The notes beneath the pieces are model-generated. The model ran no database searches, had not been told where the DNA came from, and worked only from the letters and a program-made list of their open reading frames with translations. The position numbers and the translations under genes are program-made. A DNA stretch of 64,000 bases from Acidicapsa dinghuensis (GTDB lineage: Bacteria; Acidobacteriota; Terriglobia; Terriglobales; Acidobacteriaceae), in assembly GCF_025685685.1 (NCBI RefSeq), contig NZ_JAGSYH010000001.1, positions 496,001-560,000 on the forward strand. The letters run 5' to 3'. Every line of letters starts with the position of its first letter. Position 1 is the stretch's first letter. Positions 51,150 through 60,746 of this stretch are shown in pieces.

Positions 51150-53639
51150 ATGCACAACCTGTTGCGAGACATTCACCACGCGCTGCGGCGGCTACGTAAG
51201 TCACCGGGATTCTCTCTGACCGCAATCCTGACGCTGGCCTTCGGCATCGGGGCCACCACCGCCATCTTTTCCATCGTCGAAGGCGTGCTGCTGCGACCCC
51301 TACCCTTTCCCGGCCAATCCTCGCTCGTTACCCTAGCCGACATCATCGAAGGCGTGGACTACGGCGGTGACGCGCCTGGAGTCACAGCACCCGGCGTTCG
51401 CACCTACATGCGCGACACCAGCTCCTTTTCCGGCCTCGGCGGCTACCAGCCGTCGACCTATGAGCTCTCAGGCGTTGGCGATCCAGCCCAGATCAACGCC
51501 ACGCGGCTTACCGCAAGCGTCTTTCCTACGCTCGGCATCTCGCCGCTCCTTGGCCGCACCTTCACCCAACAGGAAGATGAATCAAGCGTCCCAGTCACGG
51601 TCATCAGCTATCAGCTCTGGCACAGCCGCTTCCATGGCGATACTCACATCCTTGGCCAGAAGCTTCTGCTCGACCGCAAGCCTTACGAAATCGTCGGCGT
51701 CATGCCCGCTGAATTCGAGTTTCCCCTGATTCCCGGCCAGTTGAACCAAAGTGAACTTTGGATCCTGATGAGCTTTACCCATGATGAAGCAGTCCTGGGC
51801 GCTGGAAGCTGGGGCTTCTACATGGTAGGCCGACTGAAGCCCGGCATAACCATCCCTGCCGCGCAGCACGACGCCGCCAATGCCGCGCAGGAGATCATGC
51901 GCAACTTCCCTCCGGCCCTATCCCGCCGCCGCATCAATCCTCTGATCCAGCGGCTCGATGAGGCCACGGTGGCCCAGGCCCGCCCCATGGTCCGCACACT
52001 GTTCTTCGCAGTCCTGGTGGTGTTGTTTATCGCCTGCGTCAATCTGGCAGGCTTGCTGCTCGTACGCGTCATTGGCCGCAGGCGCGAAATCGCCGTGCAA
52101 CTGGCTCTGGGCGCAAGAGGAGCTACGATTCTTCGCCAGTCCCTCGTGGAGACCATAACTCTCAGCGTAAGCGGAGGCCTTCTCGGCTTGTTTCTGGCAT
52201 GGGTTGCACTCCGCGCCGGAGTCAGCTTTCTCCCGGAAACACTGCCGCGTGTCAGCTCCATTGGCCTCGACGGAAAAGTGGTTGCCTTCGCACTCGGCCT
52301 CGCTCTGCTCACCGGAATTCTCTGCGGCTTGATCCCAGCCTTTGCCGCAAAGCGGACCGCGGTGAATGAATCGTTGAAAGAGGGGGGCCGCACCGGCAGC
52401 GCAGGTGGAGCGCACGCGCGGCTGCGTTCCATACTCGTGATAGCCGAACTCGCAGTCGCGCTGGTGCTGCTAACAGCCTCGGGCCTGCTGTTGCGCAGCT
52501 TTCAGAAGATACGCTCCATAAACCTTGGTTTTCGCTCCGATCACATGCTGACCGCAAGCTATAACCTGCCTCGCCAGCGATACACCACCCAGGCCTCCAT
52601 CGACACTTTCAATGCGATGCTCCAATCCAAACTAGAGCAGCTCCCCGGAGTAGAAGCAGCCGGCGTCACCACTCTCTTGCCCGCAGCCAATCAGAACGTC
52701 CGCACCACATTTACTCCCGAGGGCTACGTTCCTCCCAAGGGAGCAGGCCTGAATGTCGCCTGGTATCCCGAAGTGATGGGCGATTATTTCCACGCAGCAG
52801 GCATTCCCATCCTCCGCGGCCGCGCGTTCACCACGGCCGACAACGCAACGGCTCCGCTGGTAGTCATCGTGAACCGCGCACTTGCCGAGCACTACTGGCC
52901 GGGGCAAGAACCTATCGGAAAACGCCTGCACCGCGGCTCCTCGGAAGCGACAAACATGCCCTGGCTGACCATAGTGGGCGAGATCGGCGAAGTAAAAGAG
53001 CTCGCAGCCGATGTACCCACGATGAACCAGGTCTATTTTCCATCCAGCCAGATGAAAGCGAGCGGAGGCCCATATGCAACGGCCGCTATGCTCACCGGCA
53101 GCGGAGGCTCCATTGTGTTGCGCAGCCAGCAACCGCCAGATCAGTTAGCCGATGCTCTTCGCGACGTCATCCGCTCCCTCGACTCTCAGCTGCCGGTCAC
53201 TCACGTCGAATCAATGGATCACGTGGTTTCAGAGGGTCAGGCATCGCGCCGCTTCACCACCGCGCTCATCTCCGCATTCGCAGGCGCAGCCGTGCTGTTG
53301 GCCCTGCTCGGCATCTACAGCGTCATTGCATTCACCACAGCTCAGCGCACGCAGGAGATGGCAATCCGCCTCGCACTCGGTTCTCAGCGCGGCGACGTGA
53401 TGCAATTGATTTTGTTTTCAGGAGCCAGGCTGGGTGTGGCCGGTTGCGTACTCGGCGCAGTAGCGACAGTATTCGCTACCCGTCTGTTGCGTTCTTTCCT
53501 CTTCCAGATCGATCCACTTGATCCAATGGTGATCGCGCTGGCTGCATTCTCGATCCTGATTCTCGCACTTGCGGCGTCGTTGCTTCCCGCGCGCCGAGCA
53601 GCGCACATTGACCCGATACAAGCGCTCCGCGCAGAGTAA
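51150..53639 (+). CDS. duplicated FtsX/MacB permease without the ADOP cytoplasmic segment
   Basis: 829 residues. It opens directly with LRRLRKSPGFSLTAILTLAFGIGATTAIFSIVEGVLLRPLPF, the first membrane helix. A MacB_PCD domain follows, then the first FtsX region (IGRRREIAVQLALGARGATILRQSLVE) at about 295-410. A second PCD leads to the last FtsX region (AQRTQEMAIRLALGSQRGDVMQLILF) and PIQALRAE at the end. Compared with the permease at 43.6 kb it lacks the roughly 70-residue cytoplasmic head. It has no ATPase and no PadR beside it. Substrate unknown. Confidence 0.9.
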   Translation: MHNLLRDIHHALRRLRKSPGFSLTAILTLAFGIGATTAIFSIVEGVLLRPLPFPGQSSLVTLADIIEGVDYGGDAPGVTAPGVRTYMRDTSSFSGLGGYQPSTYELSGVGDPAQINATRLTASVFPTLGISPLLGRTFTQQEDESSVPVTVISYQLWHSRFHGDTHILGQKLLLDRKPYEIVGVMPAEFEFPLIPGQLNQSELWILMSFTHDEAVLGAGSWGFYMVGRLKPGITIPAAQHDAANAAQEIMRNFPPALSRRRINPLIQRLDEATVAQARPMVRTLFFAVLVVLFIACVNLAGLLLVRVIGRRREIAVQLALGARGATILRQSLVETITLSVSGGLLGLFLAWVALRAGVSFLPETLPRVSSIGLDGKVVAFALGLALLTGILCGLIPAFAAKRTAVNESLKEGGRTGSAGGAHARLRSILVIAELAVALVLLTASGLLLRSFQKIRSINLGFRSDHMLTASYNLPRQRYTTQASIDTFNAMLQSKLEQLPGVEAAGVTTLLPAANQNVRTTFTPEGYVPPKGAGLNVAWYPEVMGDYFHAAGIPILRGRAFTTADNATAPLVVIVNRALAEHYWPGQEPIGKRLHRGSSEATNMPWLTIVGEIGEVKELAADVPTMNQVYFPSSQMKASGGPYATAAMLTGSGGSIVLRSQQPPDQLADALRDVIRSLDSQLPVTHVESMDHVVSEGQASRRFTTALISAFAGAAVLLALLGIYSVIAFTTAQRTQEMAIRLALGSQRGDVMQLILFSGARLGVAGCVLGAVATVFATRLLRSFLFQIDPLDPMVIALAAFSILILALAASLLPARRAAHIDPIQALRAE

Positions 53640-53762
53640 TTTGCGGACAGCCCCAACAATTCTCCGGCCAAAAGTCTCCCATTGAAAATTTGGCCAAATC
53701 GAAGCCGCCCGTCGAGGCATCGGACAAGTACATACCTTCTTTACGAATGAGACGATGATGCT

Positions 53763-54638
53763 ATGCCTCAGATAGAAAACCAAACATTCGACCCCGGGAC
53801 GTCAGGAATTCTTGCCCCAGGCCGGCTCTTCACAATGCGGGCACTCCTCTGGGCAGTGCTTCTCTTCGCAATCGTTCTCGGGTTCTTCTTCGCTTCGGTC
53901 TTGGGCGCAGGATGGATCGGATTACACGGGAACTGGCGTTATCTTCCTCCGATTGTCTTGCCGATTGTTGCCTGCTTGGTCTACGCCGTCCTGGTCCGGC
54001 AATTCGAACGGCGAAAACCGTGGGAGTTTAAGATCGACTCTCGGATGCTCCCTGAGGTTCCCTTTGGCTTTCTCTTCGGAGCCGCTTTCATTACAGGGAT
54101 GTGGCTTGTTCTTTGGATCTTCAAACTGTACTTCGCACATCGCGGAGTATGGTCTCGATGGTTCAGCGACCTCATCTTTGATAGCTACATATCGGCGGTT
54201 CTTGAAGAACTCGCTTTTCGCGCCGTCATTCTTCGCATCTTCGCAAGAATATGGGGAGTCAAAACCGGAATAATTCTTTCTGCGATCATCTTCGGCTTCG
54301 CTCATTTTGCGCATGGTTCGTGGCTCGCCATGTTCGGAATCATCATCAACTCCGGGATAGCGTTGGGACTTCTCTATGTAATTACCGGACGCTTATGGAT
54401 GTCGATTGGTATGCACCTCGGCTATGACTTCATCGAGACCTCCGTGCTCGGCATCGGCAGCCATCACGGATTCCTCCTCAATACGCCAAAAGCAGGCGTA
54501 GCGGCATGGCTCACAGGTGGAACTTTCGGGCCCGATGCGGCCGTTCCCGGCATGGTTCTCGGAGTGCTTATCAATGCCGTCTTGTGGCACTTCGCGTTCA
54601 GAAGACGAAGGATCTCGACTTCAAACAGCGGGTCTTAA
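53763..54638 (+). CDS. CPBP-family intramembrane glutamic protease
   Basis: 291 residues with about eight membrane helices. The CPBP motifs are AVLEELAFRAVILR (EExxxR, the catalytic Glu pair and Arg), IIFGFAHFAHG (His) and SIGMHLGYDFIET (His). Relatives include the CAAX protease Rce1 and bacteriocin-immunity proteins; the substrate here is unknown. No bacteriocin gene is near. A U-tract terminator follows 37 bases after the stop, so the gene is transcribed alone or with the permease 124 bases upstream. Confidence 0.88.
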   Translation: MPQIENQTFDPGTSGILAPGRLFTMRALLWAVLLFAIVLGFFFASVLGAGWIGLHGNWRYLPPIVLPIVACLVYAVLVRQFERRKPWEFKIDSRMLPEVPFGFLFGAAFITGMWLVLWIFKLYFAHRGVWSRWFSDLIFDSYISAVLEELAFRAVILRIFARIWGVKTGIILSAIIFGFAHFAHGSWLAMFGIIINSGIALGLLYVITGRLWMSIGMHLGYDFIETSVLGIGSHHGFLLNTPKAGVAAWLTGGTFGPDAAVPGMVLGVLINAVLWHFAFRRRRISTSNSGS

Positions 54639-54675
54639 CTTAAAGAAACCGGCTGGGCATTGTCTGGAAATACGA

Positions 54676-54718
54676 AGCGGCAGCGAATATACTCACGCTG
54701 CCGCTCCGTTCTTTTCTT
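54676..54718 (+). terminator. intrinsic terminator after the CPBP gene
   Basis: AGCGGCAGCG (54676-54685) and CGCTGCCGCT (54696-54705) form a perfect 10-bp stem with a 10-base loop, followed by CCGTTCTTTTCTT. This is a convincing Rho-independent terminator; it could also serve the convergent small gene. Confidence 0.75.
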
Positions 54719-54739
54719 AGATATGTTGTCAGATCTATA

Positions 54740-54940
54740 TCAATGCACCCGCTCAAATCCGTCACACCCGCTGATCGCCGTCACCTTCAAGTGCAGATCG
54801 GCAAGTTTGGGATGCCCGCATTCGTCGATAAACTTCAAATCAGCCTGTTTGCTCGTCATGATGCTCACCAGCACATCCGACGGGTGATGCTCGCCGAAGT
54901 GCGTGCAAAGACCACATTGTCCACTGTGAACAGCTTCCAT
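54740..54940 (-). CDS. small Cys/His-rich protein, 66 residues
   Basis: Not recognised. From the ATG at 54940, which has AAGGAGG ending 8 bases upstream, one of the best ribosome-binding sites in the window. The chain holds GQCGLCTHFGEHH near the N-terminus, DECGHPKLADLHLKV in the middle and SGCDGFERVH at the end. That is four Cys and six His in 66 residues, suggesting a small zinc- or iron-binding fold. A TTG at 54973 is open but badly placed. Cytoplasmic; no partner is evident. Confidence 0.75.
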   Translation of the reverse strand: MEAVHSGQCGLCTHFGEHHPSDVLVSIMTSKQADLKFIDECGHPKLADLHLKVTAISGCDGFERVH

Positions 54941-55084
54941 TGCGCGATCCTCCTTGCCTGATTTGGACTCCAAATCCAGCCGTACGGTTGTCCACGAAAA
55001 TAAAACCGCACAGCAATTCGAACCAACCTCCTACCCATCATTTTTTCGCTGTAAATTGCGACTGTTTTAGCCGCAATTGCCGGA

Positions 55085-56488
55085 ATGGAATCCTTCCCTT
55101 CCCGACCGCCAGCGCCGCATCTTTCCATAGTCGGCTCTGCTTCTTCCTGCGCCGTCAGTCATCATAGACTTGTGCCACAAACCACTCCCCATCCTCTCGC
55201 GCACGCCTGGCGCGCACTAAAACACCGTAATTTCCGCCTCTTCTTCGCCGGTCAGTCTATTTCCCTGATCGGCACGTGGATGACCCGCATTGCCACGTCT
55301 TGGCTCGTCTATCGGCTCACCCACAGCGCCGTCCTGCTCGGCACCGTCAGCTTCGCCGGTCAGATTCCGACATTCCTGCTTGCACCCTTCGCCGGCGTCC
55401 TCGTCGATCGCTGGAACCGTCAGCGCGTCCTCGTCTGGACGCAGGCGCTCGCCATGCTTCAGTCTCTAGGCCTCGCGGTCCTGACCCTCTCGCACCACAT
55501 CAACATCGCCGAAGTCCTCGCACTCAGCATCTTTCAGGGATGCATCAACGCCTTCGACATGCCAGGCCGCCAGTCGTTCATGGTTGAAATGGTGGAAGGC
55601 CGCGACGACCTCTCCAACGCCATCGCCATCAACTCGTCCATGGTGAATGCCGCGCGCCTCATCGGCCCTTCGCTGGCCGGACTGGTCATCGCCGCCAGCA
55701 ACGAAGGCTGGTGCTTCCTCATCGATGGCATCAGCTACATCGCAGTCATCGCGTCGCTGCTTGCCATGCGACTACCAACTCGTGTGCTGGCCGCAGCAAG
55801 CAAATCCGAATCCACCATGGTGACGCAGCTCAAAGAGGGCTGGAACTACGTCAGCACCTTCCCGCCCATCCGCAACATCCTCTCGCTCTTTGCCGTTAAC
55901 AGCCTCATGGGATGGCCCTTCGTAGTACTCATGCCCATCTTTGCAGCGCAGGTACTCAAAGGTGGCCCACATACCCTTGGTTTCCTCATGGGCGCGCTGG
56001 GAGTCGGCTCGCTTATCTCCGCCATCTCACTCGTCCTGCGCAAGTCTGTCCGCGGCCTGCTCAAGATGATTCCCGTCGCGGCTGCCACATTTGGCGTTGG
56101 GCTCATCCTCTTCGGCTTTTCAAACAATCTCTGGCTCTCGATGGCCCTCCTGCTCCTCACCGGATTCGGCATGATGCAGGGACTGACCGCTTCCAACACC
56201 ATTATCCAGACCATCGTCCCAGCCGATAAACGCGGACGCGTCATGAGCTACTACACCATCGCCTTCGTCGGCATGGCTCCATTCGGCAGCCTGCTCGCCG
56301 GCACGCTTGCCAACGTCATCGGCGCACAGCATACAGTAATCGTCAGCGGCATCTGCTGCATTCTCGGCTCAGCCTGGTTCTTCACGCGCATGCCATATAT
56401 CCGCAAGCACATGCGGCCCATCTATCAACAACTCGGCATTATTCCCACGGCCAACGTCGCCGAGTTAGAAGAGTCCAGTGCAAGCTAA
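55085..56488 (+). CDS. MFS transporter (EntS-like)
   Basis: About 438-467 residues with 12 membrane helices. The core begins at AHAWRALKHRNFRLFFAGQSISLIGTWMTRIATSWLVYRLTHS, the opening of the MFS_3/EntS group, and contains LAPFAGVLVDRWNRQRVLVW (the loop 2-3 motif) and a second half starting near NILSLFAVNSLMGWP. The ATG at 55085 adds a polar N-terminus unlike the family; a GTG at 55172 would give the normal start. It is a drug or metabolite exporter of unknown substrate. Its stop lies 3 bases from the end of the convergent aminotransferase. Confidence 0.88.
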   Translation: MESFPSRPPAPHLSIVGSASSCAVSHHRLVPQTTPHPLAHAWRALKHRNFRLFFAGQSISLIGTWMTRIATSWLVYRLTHSAVLLGTVSFAGQIPTFLLAPFAGVLVDRWNRQRVLVWTQALAMLQSLGLAVLTLSHHINIAEVLALSIFQGCINAFDMPGRQSFMVEMVEGRDDLSNAIAINSSMVNAARLIGPSLAGLVIAASNEGWCFLIDGISYIAVIASLLAMRLPTRVLAAASKSESTMVTQLKEGWNYVSTFPPIRNILSLFAVNSLMGWPFVVLMPIFAAQVLKGGPHTLGFLMGALGVGSLISAISLVLRKSVRGLLKMIPVAAATFGVGLILFGFSNNLWLSMALLLLTGFGMMQGLTASNTIIQTIVPADKRGRVMSYYTIAFVGMAPFGSLLAGTLANVIGAQHTVIVSGICCILGSAWFFTRMPYIRKHMRPIYQQLGIIPTANVAELEESSAS

Positions 56489-56491
56489 GCA

Positions 56492-57748
56492 TCAGCTGAG
56501 AGCTTCCAGCAAAGACCTCACGTCCGCCTCGTTGTTGTAAATGGACGGCGAAACCCGCATACGCCTCGGGTTCAGTGAAACATCGACATTAGCCCGCTTC
56601 AGCTTTGCCGCCGTGCCTGCATCATCCTTCACGGAAAAGCTGACGATCGCTCCTTGCGCGTCAGCTGGCGTAATGCACTCATAGCCAAGTTGCGGCATCT
56701 CCTTGCGCAGCATTGCGTTCAGCCCATGCACATGCTGTTGGATGTTGGAAACACCAAGTTGCTGGATCCACGGAAGCGAATAACTAAGCGCGGCCAACAC
56801 GGCATTAGCGTAGGTGCCGGTTTCAAAGTAGCCCGCAGCAGTATGCAGCTGATCAAACGTCGCCGGAAAAGGACCAGGCGTGTCACCAGGAAAGGCATGA
56901 TACTCGATGTCCGAGAACTGGCGGTAGCTCCACTGCGTGCGCTGAAGAGTAGGCAGGATATCCGCGCGAGCGTACAGAAAACCGAGACCGAAGTCGCCCA
57001 TGAGCCACTTGTAACTTGCGCTCGCGAGAAAATCGACACCTGCACTCCGTACATCGATTGGCACACAACCGGCCGCTTGCACAGAGTCCACAAAAAGGCG
57101 CGCGCCATGAGCATGAGCAAGAGACGCAAGCCAGCCTACGTCATGGGTGAAGCCGTTAATCATCGAAACCCACGAAACCGCAATAAGCCGCGTGTTCTGA
57201 TCGACCACCTTCTCAATATCAGCCTTGTCGATAGACCAGCCCTGATCAGTAATGTGCGGCTTGACGATACGAACATCTACGCCTCGCCTCTTTAGCTCGG
57301 TATAGAGATAAAGCGATCCCTCAAAGTGCAGCGCCTCCGTGACAATGTTGAAGTTGCCGGGCTGTGTTAGACCCAGCGCGCTGACCACGAGGTTCTCACC
57401 GGTAGTAGTGCTTTGAACGAAGGCAATTTCGTTAGGCGTGGCATGGATCAACTTCGCAAACGACTCTCGAACCAGGATAGAAATTGGACTGGTAATGCCA
57501 TTCTGATTCCAGATGCCACGTGACTTGTATTCGAGATAATCCTCCGTCGCCTTGCGGGCAGCGATCGAAAGCGGATGCCAGCGGGCGTTGTTCAGGCATA
57601 TCTCAAACTGCTGCGTGACAAATGCATCGCGCACCGGCAGCCCGGTCTCAGAGCTGGTGCCAGTCACGATCGGCTGCGAAATACCGCTGTGGGTAGTAAC
57701 GAGGGCCGCGGGAATAACCTTGACGAATGACCGGCGCGTAACCTTCAC
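56492..57748 (-). CDS. class V aminotransferase-like PLP enzyme with Tat-type signal
   Basis: 418 residues. The N-terminus MKVTRRSFVKVIPAALVTTHS resembles a twin-arginine signal. The PLP fold reads LIHATPNEIAFVQSTTTGENLVVSAL (cofactor phosphate region), ARLFVDSVQAAGCVPIDV (Asp for the pyridine nitrogen), the Schiff-base Lys in FLASASYKWLMGDFGLGFLY, and GYFETGTYANAVLAALSYSL. It is nearest to isopenicillin-N epimerase/cysteine-desulfurase-like proteins. Export of a PLP enzyme is unusual but Tat would allow it to fold first. Reaction unknown. Confidence 0.85.
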   Translation of the reverse strand: MKVTRRSFVKVIPAALVTTHSGISQPIVTGTSSETGLPVRDAFVTQQFEICLNNARWHPLSIAARKATEDYLEYKSRGIWNQNGITSPISILVRESFAKLIHATPNEIAFVQSTTTGENLVVSALGLTQPGNFNIVTEALHFEGSLYLYTELKRRGVDVRIVKPHITDQGWSIDKADIEKVVDQNTRLIAVSWVSMINGFTHDVGWLASLAHAHGARLFVDSVQAAGCVPIDVRSAGVDFLASASYKWLMGDFGLGFLYARADILPTLQRTQWSYRQFSDIEYHAFPGDTPGPFPATFDQLHTAAGYFETGTYANAVLAALSYSLPWIQQLGVSNIQQHVHGLNAMLRKEMPQLGYECITPADAQGAIVSFSVKDDAGTAAKLKRANVDVSLNPRRMRVSPSIYNNEADVRSLLEALS

Positions 57749-57969
57749 GCAGACAGTGTACGGGCATCACCAACCACGTTCAACGATACATTTCCATCCC
57801 ATCTGAAAACTTACCTGCTGCCCATCTCCTGCAACCGATAAATCCGGAAATTCTCTCTCTGGCGCATCGTGCTGATGCTCTTATTACCGTAATCTTTGAC
57901 TGCACTGCCGCAACCACGCTCTTGAGATGGCAAAATGAACAGGAGCCTAAGAACGCGATAGTGGTTAGC

Positions 57970-57997
57970 CTTGACGCAATCTTGACGCGGTATTGCG
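57970..57997. promoter_or_regulatory. direct and inverted repeats upstream of the M14 gene
   Basis: CTTGACGC is repeated at 57970-57977 and 57981-57988, exactly 11 bases apart (one helical turn). CGCAAT (57975-57980) is mirrored by ATTGCG (57992-57997). TTGACG could also act as a -35 box. The block lies 43 bases before the carboxypeptidase start and looks like an operator or promoter. Nothing else is evident in this 291-base gap. Confidence 0.4.
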
Positions 57998-58039
57998 TGG
58001 TTAAATCATTTTCAAAGACTGTTAGCAAAGAGGAATCGG

Positions 58040-60664
58040 ATGCAGATAGGAAATGCTTGTCGTCTTTTTCTGGTTGTTTCGGCTGCATTTGCAGCATCGG
58101 CCCTGTATGTCTCAGCACAGGTTCCAACCCCAATTTCCGTTCTGGGGCATAATCCTGGAGACGACTACTATCTGGCCAACTACGAAGAAGAGATCCAATA
58201 CTTTCATGCGTTGGCGGCGCATTCCGACCGCATCAAGATGTTTACCGTGGGCAAGACCACCGAGGGCCGCGATATTGAGATTGCGGTGATTTCCTCCCCG
58301 GAAAATCTTGCCAAGCTGGACGAGTACAAGGCCGATACAAAGCGGCTATCCACGGCGCAGGGGCTGAATGACGCGTCGGCGAAAGCTCTGGCTCAGCAAG
58401 CCAAGGTCATCGTACATATCGACGGAGGGCTGCACTCAAGCGAGGTAGCGGGGCCGCAGCACTCAATGGTGCTGGCGTATAAGCTGCTCTCGGCACAGGG
58501 TGATCCGGAGATCGACAGAATCCTGAGCAATGAAATTCTTTTGCTCTATCCGACGCTAAATCCGGATGGACAGGACATGGTCGTCTCGTGGTACCGCAAA
58601 AATCTCGGAACCCGATTCGAGGTGAGCCCCATGCCATGGCTCTTTCAGGACTACGTCGGGCACGACAACAATCGCGACGGCTACATGCTCAACATGAAAG
58701 AGTCGCAGGTAGTGACGAAGACAGAGTTGGAGTACAGCCCAGCCATCTTCTACTGCCAGCACCAGACGGCTCCCTTTCCAGCGCGCATCTGGATTCCACC
58801 ATTCTCTGACCCTATCTCTTCGAACATCAGCCAGTATGTGCGCAGTTGGTTCAACGTCATCGGCACAGACATGACGGCCTATCTGAACGAGCACCAAATG
58901 CCGGGCGCGATCAGCGAATCGCAATTCGATAACTGGTATCCCGGGTTTGTCGACTATGCAGGATCATTCCGCAACGAGATTTCGTTCTTCACAGAAACCG
59001 CTCTTTACCGCTACGCAACGCCGCGGTTTTATACGGTCGACGAGTTTCCCAAGGATCGCCAAGACCTGAAGGCGCTGACGATGTATACCACTCCATGGCA
59101 GGGCGGGTGGTGGCGCTTGAAAGACGCGGTCGATTACATGGTGGCAGGCTCCATGTCGGTTCTGGACACGGCGGCGCGATATAAGGAAACTCTGCTCTAC
59201 AACCAATACCAGGCGGCTCGCGACAACATTCAGCACTACCAGCAATCCCCTCCATTCGCCTATGTGATTCCCAGCGTGCAAAGAGATGTGCCAGAAGCTG
59301 CACAACTCGCCAACATCATGTTGGAAAACGGCCTCACCATCAACGAGACGACGGCCGGATTCACAGCCAACGGGCGCGAATACCCTACCGGCTCCTGGGT
59401 GATCCTCATGAACCAGCCATACTCTTCCCTGGCCCAGGAACTATTCGAGATCCAGCGCTATCCAGCCGCAATGGATACCGGAGCTACCAAAGCCGTCGAT
59501 CTGCCCTACGACGTCACAGGCTGGACACTGCCGCTGCAAATGGGTGTTCAGGTAGATGCGGTGTCAGACCCGATTACGCCGGCCCAGTTGAGCGCTCTGA
59601 AGCAGGTCACTCAGATTGATTCACCTGCCGCGAAAGTCGATGGCACCGGAACTGAATTCGTGCTGAGCCATGAGGCCAATGCCAGCTTCCGCGTTGTGAA
59701 CGAAGTGCTAGCGAATGGTGGATCGGTCGCCTTTGACAACGACGAAGTAAAAACACCCGAAGGCACCGAGACAGGCGCGCTGGTAGTGAGCGGGATAAGC
59801 CGCAGCACGGTGACGGACTTGACCTCAAAGTACGGCGCATCCGCGCTGGCCCTGGATAAAGCTCCAGCACATCAGACAGCAATTCATAAGGCGCGTGTGG
59901 GCTTGTACAGGCCCTGGAATGCTTCGATCGATGAAGGCTGGACGCGGTGGATTCTGGAGCAATACGGTTACAAGCCGATCAGCCTCTACAACGCGGATAT
60001 GCGCTCCGGTGGGTTAAAGGATCGCGTCGATGTGCTGATCCTCCCGGACATGAGCGCGCGGCAACTGGTCAATGGGTTCAATACTGGGATCGTTCCCGGG
60101 GAATATGCAGGTGGCCTCAACGAAGAAGGACTGGCGAACGTGCGCGACTTCGTACGCCAGGGTGGAACACTCGTAGCCTTCAATCAGACAGCGGCAACAC
60201 TGATTCCTCTCTTATCGCTGCCAGTGAAGAATGTACTGGAGGGTGTCAAGAGCGATAAGTTCTTCTGCTCTGGAGCACTGTTGCGAGTCGACCTGGAATC
60301 TCCCGAAAGGCCGGCAACCCTTGGCCTGCCTGGTGAGCCCACAGTGATGTTTGAGAACGGTCCAGCGTTCGAAACGCAGTCCGGTTTCAAAGGTGCGGTG
60401 CTGGCACGATATCCCAAGGATACGAATCCACTCGAGAGCGGACTACTGCTACATCCAGAAGCGATCGAGGGGAAGATTGCTGCACTTGAGGTCCCCTACG
60501 GCAAAGGACACATCTTCCTCTACGGATTTAAGCCGCAATGGAGAGCTCAATCGCACGGAACGTATAAGTTCTTCTTCAATCTCTTGTACAAGTACGAGCA
60601 GCCTCCATACCCGGCAGAGAAACCCGCAGCTACTGTAGCGGACAAGCAAAAACAGCCGCAGTAG
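58040..60664 (+). CDS. large secreted M14-family zinc carboxypeptidase
   Basis: 874 residues. The signal peptide (about 1-26) ends YVSAQ. The M14 domain lies at about 40-350: VGKTTEGRDIEIAVIS, zinc ligands in VHIDGGLHSSEVAGPQHS (His-x-x-Glu), LLYPTLNPDGQD, HDNNRDGYM, the third ligand in AIFYCQHQT, and the catalytic Glu in EISFFTETALYRYAT. The remaining roughly 500 residues include a glutamine-amidotransferase-like beta/alpha region (about 620-720: VDVLILPDMS ... VRQGGTLVAFNQ). It would trim peptides outside the cytoplasm. AAAGAGGAATCGG precedes the ATG. Confidence 0.88.
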   Translation: MQIGNACRLFLVVSAAFAASALYVSAQVPTPISVLGHNPGDDYYLANYEEEIQYFHALAAHSDRIKMFTVGKTTEGRDIEIAVISSPENLAKLDEYKADTKRLSTAQGLNDASAKALAQQAKVIVHIDGGLHSSEVAGPQHSMVLAYKLLSAQGDPEIDRILSNEILLLYPTLNPDGQDMVVSWYRKNLGTRFEVSPMPWLFQDYVGHDNNRDGYMLNMKESQVVTKTELEYSPAIFYCQHQTAPFPARIWIPPFSDPISSNISQYVRSWFNVIGTDMTAYLNEHQMPGAISESQFDNWYPGFVDYAGSFRNEISFFTETALYRYATPRFYTVDEFPKDRQDLKALTMYTTPWQGGWWRLKDAVDYMVAGSMSVLDTAARYKETLLYNQYQAARDNIQHYQQSPPFAYVIPSVQRDVPEAAQLANIMLENGLTINETTAGFTANGREYPTGSWVILMNQPYSSLAQELFEIQRYPAAMDTGATKAVDLPYDVTGWTLPLQMGVQVDAVSDPITPAQLSALKQVTQIDSPAAKVDGTGTEFVLSHEANASFRVVNEVLANGGSVAFDNDEVKTPEGTETGALVVSGISRSTVTDLTSKYGASALALDKAPAHQTAIHKARVGLYRPWNASIDEGWTRWILEQYGYKPISLYNADMRSGGLKDRVDVLILPDMSARQLVNGFNTGIVPGEYAGGLNEEGLANVRDFVRQGGTLVAFNQTAATLIPLLSLPVKNVLEGVKSDKFFCSGALLRVDLESPERPATLGLPGEPTVMFENGPAFETQSGFKGAVLARYPKDTNPLESGLLLHPEAIEGKIAALEVPYGKGHIFLYGFKPQWRAQSHGTYKFFFNLLYKYEQPPYPAEKPAATVADKQKQPQ

Positions 60665-60746
60665 GCCAACATTCACCCGAGTCGGATTTGTCTCATGAAA
60701 GAACTTGCGCGAGCGGGCCGGAGGGCGCACAAACAGGTTCCTTTCC

